Below are positions 9,371 to 15,297 of a stretch of DNA of 43,717 bases, one piece after another. The position numbers were made by a program, and so were the translations under genes. A model generated the notes under the pieces. The model searched no databases. It was not told where the DNA came from and saw nothing but the letters and a program-made list of their open reading frames with translations. This DNA comes from Chlorobiota bacterium. Its GTDB lineage: Bacteria > Bacteroidota > Bacteroidia > Bacteroidales > Prolixibacteraceae. Position 1 is the stretch's first letter; every line of letters starts with the position of its first letter. The stretch spans positions 1 to 43,717 of the forward strand of contig JAADGO010000199.1 of assembly GCA_013152355.1 (NCBI GenBank), given 5' to 3'.

Positions 9371-9432
9371 TTTTGCATATTTACAAACTGTGGCAAAGCC
9401 ACCGCCTTTATATACTACAGCTATATGCAAAA
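9371..9432 (-). promoter_or_regulatory. Inverted repeat around the DUF2061 translation start region
   Basis: In the RNA of the reverse strand, TTTTGCATAT (9423-9432, overlapping the U-tract of the terminator) is the exact complement of ATATGCAAAA (9371-9380), 12 bases upstream of the DUF2061 ATG. A GTGGC-TTT-GCCAC hairpin (9390-9402) sits inside. On read-through transcripts this could hold the ribosome-binding region in a stem, adding a translational layer. This is inference from base pairing alone. Confidence 0.4.
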
Positions 9433-9458
9433 AAAACCCCTCTGCTTTTGCAGAAGGG
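9429..9458 (-). terminator. Strong intrinsic terminator between Cys leader and DUF2061
   Basis: The reverse strand has CCCTTCTGC (9450-9458), loop AAAA, GCAGAGGGG (9437-9445) and then eight T's (9429-9436). The 9-bp stem has a single G-U pair. It lies 30 bases after the leader stop codon and about 70 bases before the DUF2061 ATG. A terminator inside an operon between a short ORF and the structural genes is the hallmark of transcription attenuation. Confidence 0.9.
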
Positions 9459-9526
9459 CTCAACTTTTGATTAATATATCAATGTCTTTTAAATAATCAT
9501 ATCCTCCTGCATAGCACTATTTGCAG
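9449..9526 (-). promoter_or_regulatory. Predicted antiterminator and pause hairpins of a Cys attenuator
   Basis: Four segments on the reverse-strand RNA: segment 1 CTGCA (9522-9526), segment 2 TGCAGGAGG (9503-9511, inside leader codons 27-29), segment 3 CCTTCTGCA (9449-9457) and segment 4, the 3' terminator arm (9437-9445). Segments 2 and 3 form nine continuous pairs with one G-U, which excludes the 3:4 terminator. Segments 1 and 2 pair over five bases. The Cys codons lie 15-30 bases before segment 2. A ribosome stalled there would leave segment 2 free to pair with 3; one reaching the stop would mask segment 2 and allow termination. Confidence 0.7.
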
Positions 9527-9590
9527 CACAACACATACAGCACATGATGTTAACTACTTTTAGTGTTATCTCAGAAGTTTGTTTTTTCAT
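9489..9590 (-). CDS. Cys-rich leader peptide (33 aa), putative cysteine-sensing attenuator ORF
   Basis: A 33-codon ORF from the ATG at 9590 to TAA at 9489. It begins MKKQTSEITLKVVN and has Cys at positions 17, 18, 20 and 21 (CCMCC), followed by AANSAMQEDMII. It lies between a consensus promoter (9626-9654) and an intrinsic terminator (9429-9458), directly ahead of siroheme genes that support sulfite reduction and so cysteine synthesis. The layout matches amino-acid leader peptides in which codons for the end product sense charged tRNA. There is no signal peptide and no Gly-Gly export motif. The alternative, a small metal-binding or thiol peptide, cannot be excluded from sequence alone. Confidence 0.75.
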   Translation of the reverse strand: MKKQTSEITLKVVNIMCCMCCAANSAMQEDMII

Positions 9591-9625
9591 TTTAATATCA
9601 ATATTGATGAATTCCTTTCAGCATA

Positions 9626-9654
9626 CAAAAGTAGGTTCTATTTTTACATTACAA
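9626..9654 (-). promoter_or_regulatory. Promoter of the Cys leader / siroheme operon
   Basis: Reverse strand: -33 TTG (9652-9654), 18-base spacer, then TACTTTTG (9626-9633), a perfect TAnnTTTG -7 box. The leader ATG at 9590 is about 36 bases downstream, giving a short 5' UTR. This is one of the two best full promoter matches in the window. Confidence 0.75.
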
Positions 9655-9754
9655 AAGAAAAATAGATTTTTTTTACTCAGAAGCTGCCTAAATTTTAAAC
9701 AACTTCAAATACACTGGCCGCCATACAACTATACAAAGCAAAAAATGTAAATTA

Positions 9755-9783
9755 GGTTTTTAAAAAACCGTAATGTAAATTTG
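9755..9783 (+). promoter_or_regulatory. Promoter and palindrome ahead of the orphan LytTR gene
   Basis: TAAATTTG at 9776-9783 matches the Bacteroidota -7 box. The palindrome GGTTTTT-A-AAAAACC at 9755-9769 overlaps the position expected for the -33 region and could be an operator. The regulator starts 100 bases downstream. No good -33 TTG was found at the right distance. Confidence 0.4.
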
Positions 9784-9882
9784 TGCCAAACAACGGCATA
9801 GGGGAAAATAGTTTTTCGAGGCTCTTTTAAGGAAATGCCAGGTAGTCATTATAAAAAACAAAATACGACATAAACAATAGTT

Positions 9883-10611
9883 ATGAATTGTATTATACTT
9901 GACCATGAGCCATTATCACAAAATATTATAGCCGATTATATTGAGCAGGTCCCTTTCCTAAAGCTAAAATCAAAATGCACATCGGCATTCCAGGCTTATG
10001 ATATTTTACAAAATTATAAGATAAGCCTCATATTTTTGGATACTAGGATGCCCCAGGTTTCGGGTATCGACTTTATTAAAAGCCTGGAAGATAAGCCAAT
10101 GTTCATATTTACCTCAGCCCATACGGAAGACGCAATTGAAGGGTTCAACCTAAATGCGCTGGATTTCCTCGTCAAGCCGGTTGCTTTCGACAGGTTTTTA
10201 AAGGCTAGTAATAAAGCATACGAATACTTTAACCTGAAAGAGCTCAAAGCAGATAAAATCAGAGGGCGGAACGAAGCTACGTTAAATTCAGGGTTTATCC
10301 TGGTAAAATCCGATTATAAAACAATCAAAATAAACCTGAAGGACATTCTTTATATCGAAGGGCTTAAAGACTATATAAAAATTTACACCCTGACATCGAA
10401 CAAGCCGGTAATAACGCTTAATTCATTAAAAAATATGGAACAGACTTTACCGTCCGAAAAATTCCCAAGGATCCATAAATCATATATTATTTCACTCGAC
10501 CACATAAAAATAATCAACAAAGCCCAGGTAATAATTGGGGAAACATATATCCCTATTGGTGAAAGTTATAAGAATTATTTCCTAGCCGAAATGGAAAATA
10601 GGAGGCTTTAA
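9883..10611 (+). CDS. LytTR-family response regulator (orphan, atypical receiver)
   Basis: A 242-residue two-domain regulator. Residues 1 to about 120 form a receiver with phosphoacceptor Asp53 (IFLDTRMP) and the conserved Lys in FLVKP. About 140-242 form a LytTR DNA-binding domain (ILYIEGLKDYIKIY, PRIHKSYIISL, IPIGESYKNYF). The acidic pair that normally binds Mg2+ reads D7-H8 instead of D-D (ILDHEP), so phosphorylation may be weak or altered. No histidine kinase gene is adjacent, unlike the paralogue at 24231-24941. It is convergent with the outer-membrane protein gene. Its targets are unknown; the DUF4270/Kelch genes next door are candidates. Confidence 0.9.
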   Translation: MNCIILDHEPLSQNIIADYIEQVPFLKLKSKCTSAFQAYDILQNYKISLIFLDTRMPQVSGIDFIKSLEDKPMFIFTSAHTEDAIEGFNLNALDFLVKPVAFDRFLKASNKAYEYFNLKELKADKIRGRNEATLNSGFILVKSDYKTIKINLKDILYIEGLKDYIKIYTLTSNKPVITLNSLKNMEQTLPSEKFPRIHKSYIISLDHIKIINKAQVIIGETYIPIGESYKNYFLAEMENRRL

Positions 10612-10669
10612 ACAACTTCATTCTACTTTCCCTGTGTTATGGCATAATCTCGGAAGAATAGTAAAACTA

Positions 10670-11908
10670 TTAGTAATATATTTTCTTGAAGAACCAAATT
10701 TCATTAATACTGAAGTTCAGGTGAAACATAAAATAGTTTTCCTTTATTTGATTGTGGGCAGTAGATCCTTTTTCCCCGTATTTAAATGCCATATTCATAT
10801 ACGACCCACTGGTACGAAGCGGTATGCCCAGGCCAATACTCACACTTTTTTCATCAAGGACATTATTCCGTACATTAAGGTATGATGAATGGTAATTTAC
10901 CCCAATCCTGTAAAGCCAGTTTTTATAAAACGCATTGGTTATGCTTATGGGCCAGGGCCTGAATTCTGCACCTACTGTGAAATCATGGGAGTCAACAAAT
11001 TTATCTAACCGGTTAGGGTAGTCGACAGACGACCATTTTTGAAATTTATAGTCGGCAGCCAGAGTAAACCGGACTCCGTTTTGTATGCCAATCCCGATAC
11101 CATAGATAGAAGGTATTTTTAAGTAATCGGTTTTGCTCTCTTTTGTTTGCATCAGGTTATAACTTTCATCCGAAATTGAAACCACATGCTTTGAGTTCAG
11201 GCTCTGTTTGTTGCTGTAAATTATCCCGATTGAATAGCTCAATGCCTTCTTTAGTTTAAATGAATATTGCAGGCCGTAATCGAAATAAAAACTGTGCAGG
11301 TAATCGGTGCGCCCGATGATAAAAGACGGCAGCAATGCCTGGGAAACGAGTTCTTCCTGAATCAGTGAGCCGAACATATAAGAAGTATTGATACCAAATG
11401 CAAGGTTTTTGGCAATTTTTATAGAATTGGAAATGTAAGCCTGATTAATCCCGCCACTGCCGGTATATTTTGACGTGTAAGTCAGATTCGACCCTTCAAT
11501 ATAATTTTTCGTCATAATATTATACCCCACGTTACTAAACGGAGTCAACCCAAGTGAACTAGACCACCAGCCGGTAACCCTAAAACCCATGGCCAGGTAT
11601 TTCAGGTTGGCAAAATGTGCAGCCTGGTATTTACCCTGAGATTTAAACCCCGAGAATTTCCCTTCGATACCCATTTCAAAGATAAAGTGCATACTATCTA
11701 TCCCGGTATACGATGCGGGGTTAAGGTTGTTAAGGTTGTTCCCTGATTGTAATGCAATACCGGCGTTACCCATCCCCAAAGATCTTCCAAACCCTTTGGA
11801 TTGCAACTCACCCGGGCCAAATATTGAATACGGCGATGTAGTGTTTTGCGCTTGTGCAAGAAAACCCATGCATATAAAAAGAAAAAATATTATCCGGTAT
11901 CTGGCCAT
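10670..11908 (-). CDS. Putative outer-membrane beta-barrel protein
   Basis: A 412-residue protein with an N-terminal signal peptide (IIFFLFICMGFLAQAQ) and then alternating polar/aromatic strands with many Y/F/G residues, ending in an aromatic-rich segment with IWFFKKIYY at the C-terminus. The early segment SKGFGRSLGMGNAGIAL and NNLNPASY resemble FadL/PorV-like barrels of Bacteroidota. It lies 15 bases downstream of the DUF4270 lipoprotein gene and is presumably cotranscribed with it. Substrate or role is unknown. Confidence 0.75.
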   Translation of the reverse strand: MARYRIIFFLFICMGFLAQAQNTTSPYSIFGPGELQSKGFGRSLGMGNAGIALQSGNNLNNLNPASYTGIDSMHFIFEMGIEGKFSGFKSQGKYQAAHFANLKYLAMGFRVTGWWSSSLGLTPFSNVGYNIMTKNYIEGSNLTYTSKYTGSGGINQAYISNSIKIAKNLAFGINTSYMFGSLIQEELVSQALLPSFIIGRTDYLHSFYFDYGLQYSFKLKKALSYSIGIIYSNKQSLNSKHVVSISDESYNLMQTKESKTDYLKIPSIYGIGIGIQNGVRFTLAADYKFQKWSSVDYPNRLDKFVDSHDFTVGAEFRPWPISITNAFYKNWLYRIGVNYHSSYLNVRNNVLDEKSVSIGLGIPLRTSGSYMNMAFKYGEKGSTAHNQIKENYFMFHLNFSINEIWFFKKIYY

Positions 11909-11923
11909 TATCTTAGTTGAAGG

Positions 11924-13231
11924 TTAGTTGTAATAAACGTAGTAAAGTTTAAGTTGAGGTTTAAACCTGGTATTTGCCCGGCCGTCAAAAATAACACGGT
12001 CTAACAAAACACCCATCGAGTTGTTTGTCACTCCGACCAAAAGTGCATGGTCAACGTCAAAAAAAGCATCTGATAACTCCTCTGTGATAAAATCGGTTAT
12101 ATTAAACATATAATACGTGTCTTCATTGTAAACCTTATCGATATACAGTTTGGCAGGCAACGCATTATTCTTGCTGTCGGTTCTTTCTTTTACTACCTGG
12201 TTGTATTTATTCGATTCGTAAAGAACCAGGGACGATGGCAATGGGAACTTTTTATAACTGAAAGGCACCGGCTTTAATATCAATTCAGCCTTAACCAGGA
12301 GGTAATTCTGAGTGCCTTCAAGCAATGTCCCCAAACTTGGGAATTCAAGGCGTGTCATTAAACCTGTACCCGCCTGCATAAAACTCCTGTTGCCGGTTGC
12401 ACCCGAAGGCAGGTCTATAAACTTGTCGTTAAGGTTTTGAAGTTGTGTACCCGTCCTGTCAGCCGATATCTGGTTAAACTGGTATTGAGGGTTTATCATC
12501 TGGAATTTGAAGCTGATATCTGTATTTTCATCATCGACCTTATGCGTATGTAAAACCAGGCTTACCTCGCCTTTCCCTGCTGCGAACGCTAAAACTGCAC
12601 CATCTTCGGTCTCCGGTACTATTACTAACCCTTTAAGGTAATCCAGGAATTCTTCGTTTAATACGAATTCATTAGCAGCCATTTCTTCAAAAAGCCCCAA
12701 TCCAAAACTGTAAGAAAGCTTGATTTTAACAAAATCTTTTTCCATTATCGGGGTGAACGTTTTTGAACCTACCGGCGACTCATCATACCTAAATGACGAT
12801 GTATTATATAATTTATCGTCATCATTTAACCTGATACCCTCTGCCAGCCTGTATACATTTAGTGTTTGTTGCTTTAAAGTATCTCCATAAACCAAATTTT
12901 TACGCTTTAGTACCAATACCAAAGAATCAAAACGGTCCTGGTCGGTTAGGCTTATGAATGAAGGTAAGCCGACCCGGAAATAACTCTTTGAGCTAATCAC
13001 ACCGAATTCGTCATCTTTATAGCTTCCGGCAAGAATGACTTCTTTCCCCGAAGTTGTAATTGAATCAATTAACATTGTCGACATTCGGACAGTATAGGTG
13101 TCAACGATAGCAATCGATGTTTCAGACTGGATAAACTCATCGCCTATTGAGAATGTCTTTAAATCATACCCTTGGTCACAGGCTACCAAAAAGGCTGTGC
13201 CAACCAAAATAAAGAATAAAAGCCTGTTCAT
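11924..13231 (-). CDS. DUF4270 family lipoprotein
   Basis: A 435-residue lipoprotein with a type II signal peptide, lipobox LVAC at Cys18 and an acidic residue next. The body shows features of DUF4270: an early segment with SETSIAIVDTYTVRMSTMLIDS, a GSYKDDEFGVISSKSYFRVG block, and a C-terminal KPQLKLYYVYYN. Function of DUF4270 is not established; members are surface or periplasmic proteins common in Bacteroidota. It is followed closely by a beta-barrel gene and faces a divergent Kelch lipoprotein gene across a 321-base spacer. Confidence 0.85.
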   Translation of the reverse strand: MNRLLFFILVGTAFLVACDQGYDLKTFSIGDEFIQSETSIAIVDTYTVRMSTMLIDSITTSGKEVILAGSYKDDEFGVISSKSYFRVGLPSFISLTDQDRFDSLVLVLKRKNLVYGDTLKQQTLNVYRLAEGIRLNDDDKLYNTSSFRYDESPVGSKTFTPIMEKDFVKIKLSYSFGLGLFEEMAANEFVLNEEFLDYLKGLVIVPETEDGAVLAFAAGKGEVSLVLHTHKVDDENTDISFKFQMINPQYQFNQISADRTGTQLQNLNDKFIDLPSGATGNRSFMQAGTGLMTRLEFPSLGTLLEGTQNYLLVKAELILKPVPFSYKKFPLPSSLVLYESNKYNQVVKERTDSKNNALPAKLYIDKVYNEDTYYMFNITDFITEELSDAFFDVDHALLVGVTNNSMGVLLDRVIFDGRANTRFKPQLKLYYVYYN

Positions 13232-13470
13232 TTCCCCAAGATAGTTTTAAAAATTGAGCTCAAAAAAAATGAAGATAATCCACAGGATAAAGAAATATAT
13301 ACTAAAGGGGGTATGCCATAGACGTATCAGGGTTAAGAGCGGGTTTTAGATAAAATTAACAGGAAAACGACCGTGCGATTTGAACTAATTACTCCCGAAT
13401 AGAGACAAACGCCTGTTTCATCTATTCATTTCCAACGTTCGTCTAGTTTCCTTTTTTTCCTTCGGGCTGA

Positions 13471-13510
13471 CTGATAGGTTTGTGTGAAAACTGATAGGTT
13501 TGTGTGAAAG
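13471..13510. repeat. Tandem 20-bp repeat carrying two TAGGTTTG -7 boxes
   Basis: CTGATAGGTTTGTGTGAAAA (13471-13490) is repeated as CTGATAGGTTTGTGTGAAAG (13491-13510), 19 of 20 identical. Each unit contains TAGGTTTG, a perfect TAnnTTTG -7 box, at 13475-13482 and 13495-13502. The Kelch gene starts 43 bases downstream, so both could be start sites for it. Direct repeats are also the form of LytTR binding sites. Apart from this the 321-base spacer 13232-13552 shows nothing clear. Confidence 0.7.
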
Positions 13511-13552
13511 AAATAGTGGTAATTCATTTAAATCAACAAATAAAAAAGGATT

Positions 13553-14569
13553 ATGATGATTAAGGAAATAAATTTGCGGGTTATGCTTTTGGCAATAATC
13601 AGTGTTGCATTTTTGGCAGTTGGATGTAAAAAAGATACTAAAGAAAGTTTATTAGGCGATTGGCAGGAACGTTCTGATTTTGACGGGATACCCAGGAGTG
13701 ATGCCGTTGGTTTTGCAATTAATGGGAGCGGGTATGTTGGCACAGGATATGATGGGGCAAACCGCTTGAATGATTTTTGGGAATACAATGTGGAGAAGAA
13801 TTATTGGGTGCAAAAAGCAGATTTCCCCGGCGCAGCCCGGAACGGTGCAGTTGGGTTTGCGATAGCCGGCAAAGGGTATGTCGGAACCGGTTTCGATGGT
13901 ACTACCAAACTGAATGACTTTTGGGAATTCGACCCGGTCAACAACAAATGGGAGCAAAAAGCCGACTTAGCCGGGCCAGGCAGGTATAGTGCAGTTGGGT
14001 TTGCGATTAACGACAAAGGATATATTGGCACAGGGTACGATGGCAACTATTTAAAAGATTTCTATGAATACTCCCCCTCTTCCGATACATGGAAGAAAAT
14101 CATTTTCAATGGTTCGAAAAGAAGGGATGCGGCGGCTTTTGTAATAGACGGGAAAGGCTACCTTGTATCTGGTATTGACAATGGCTCTTATGAAAAAGAA
14201 TTCTGGGCATACGACCAGTCCTCAGGAGAATGGATACAGTTGAGGGATATTGTCAACTCTGATAGTAACAATGACTACGATAATAATTATGAAACCATTA
14301 CCCGGATGAGCGGAGTGGGGTTCTCTGTCAATGGAAAAGGCTACCTGGTCTCAGGTAGTGGGAGTTCGTTGGTAAACAATGTATGGGAGTACGACCCTGC
14401 CACCGATTTATGGAAAGAAAAAACATCATTCGAGGGGTCGACCAGGACCGAAGCTGTTGGTTTTGGCATAGGTAATTACGGATACCTGACTACAGGAAGG
14501 AGCAGCAGCTATTACTTCGATGATATATGGGAATTCGACCCTAATGCAGAGTATGTTGAAAACCAGTAG
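13553..14569 (+). CDS. Kelch-repeat lipoprotein
   Basis: A 338-residue protein with a type II signal peptide ending in the lipobox LAVGC (Cys25) followed by KKD. The rest is six Kelch-type repeats of about 48-50 residues, each with a pattern like AVGFAINGKGYVGTGYDG, then NDFWEYDP and W-x-x-K. Repeats of this kind fold into a beta-propeller, usually for protein or glycan binding. The protein is expected on the outer membrane or in the periplasm. It is followed by the DUF4907-like gene and is divergent from DUF4270. The ATG at 13553 has another ATG one codon later; the start is uncertain by one residue. Confidence 0.9.
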   Translation: MMIKEINLRVMLLAIISVAFLAVGCKKDTKESLLGDWQERSDFDGIPRSDAVGFAINGSGYVGTGYDGANRLNDFWEYNVEKNYWVQKADFPGAARNGAVGFAIAGKGYVGTGFDGTTKLNDFWEFDPVNNKWEQKADLAGPGRYSAVGFAINDKGYIGTGYDGNYLKDFYEYSPSSDTWKKIIFNGSKRRDAAAFVIDGKGYLVSGIDNGSYEKEFWAYDQSSGEWIQLRDIVNSDSNNDYDNNYETITRMSGVGFSVNGKGYLVSGSGSSLVNNVWEYDPATDLWKEKTSFEGSTRTEAVGFGIGNYGYLTTGRSSSYYFDDIWEFDPNAEYVENQ

Positions 14570-14599
14570 CATAGGCTCCTGCATATTTTAAAATTACAA

Positions 14600-14622
14600 C
14601 CCTGTACCTTTAAAGTGCAGGG
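14600..14622 (+). terminator. Hairpin between Kelch and DUF4907 genes
   Basis: CCCTGTAC (14600-14607), a 7-base loop and GTGCAGGG (14615-14622) form an 8-bp stem with one G-U, followed by the T-rich CTTTAATATTT. It could reduce read-through into the next gene or stabilise the upstream message. Confidence 0.45.
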
Positions 14623-14639
14623 CTTTAATATTTAGTAAA

Positions 14640-15017
14640 ATGCTGAAAAAAGGGTTGTATTTACTTGTTTTCCTGGCCATCATTATCATTTACTTCAGTT
14701 ATAGGTCGTATAACCATTCAAAACAGTATGTGCCGAAGGATAAAGTGAAGCTTGAAGCATTCAGGTCAAAAGACGGGTGGGGATACAGAATAATAAAAGA
14801 CGGGCGGACATTTATTAACCAAAGTTATATTCCGGCAATCCCCGGGAATCATGTATTCCCTACTGAAGAGGATGCGCTCAGAGTTGGGAAGTTGGTACTT
14901 AGAAAAGTTAAAGAACTGGAAATCCCTTCGATTACTGTCCATGAACTAGATAGCCTGGGAATCAGTATTAATCTGTCAAAAACAGGCCAAAGCCCGCCTG
15001 TCGGCAGGCAGCAATAA
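14640..15017 (+). CDS. DUF4907-like membrane-anchored protein
   Basis: A 125-residue protein with one N-terminal hydrophobic segment (GLYLLVFLAIIIIYFSY) that may be an anchor or an uncleaved signal, then a soluble domain with GWGYRIIKDGRTFINQSYIPAIPG and FPTEEDALRVGKLVLRK. This pattern fits DUF4907, a small Bacteroidota family often found beside Kelch lipoproteins; the assignment is from memory and could be wrong. The last codons overlap a GCCTG-TCGG-CAGGC hairpin (about 14997-15010), which suggests the extreme C-terminus was added by a repeat. Function unknown. Confidence 0.65.
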   Translation: MLKKGLYLLVFLAIIIIYFSYRSYNHSKQYVPKDKVKLEAFRSKDGWGYRIIKDGRTFINQSYIPAIPGNHVFPTEEDALRVGKLVLRKVKELEIPSITVHELDSLGISINLSKTGQSPPVGRQQ

Positions 15018-15191
15018 CTTTCAGGCAGCTTCCGGGGATTGCCCTCTTTTTTTGTGATAAATCTTTCTTTTTGTGATTTTTCAGAGGACTGTATATCTGA
15101 CACAATCCTGATTTTCTTATAATCAAATAGTTGGTGTTTGTGTGTTAATTAATGAAAATCCCATAGCATTTTAAAGTAAAATGGGCCAACC

Positions 15192-15221
15192 TTGATTGTT
15201 AATAAATTATTACTAATTTTG
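15192..15221 (+). promoter_or_regulatory. Promoter for the EF-G paralogue
   Basis: -33 TTG (15192-15194), a 19-base spacer, then TAATTTTG (15214-15221) matching TAnnTTTG. The start codon at 15298 is 77 bases downstream. A promoter of its own indicates that this EF-G copy is expressed separately from the str operon. Confidence 0.65.
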
Positions 15222-15297
15222 GTCTCCTTCTTTTATTTAGGGTAGTTTATTACAATTGAATTTACGCATAACATTTAACCGAAAAAGCTAAATTAAA

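Noticed and set aside
9489-9590. Interpretation of the Cys-rich peptide as cargo of the C39 exporter
   Set aside because: It lacks a Gly-Gly cleavage site, is 3 kb away beyond other genes, and sits in a promoter-leader-terminator arrangement that fits attenuation better.
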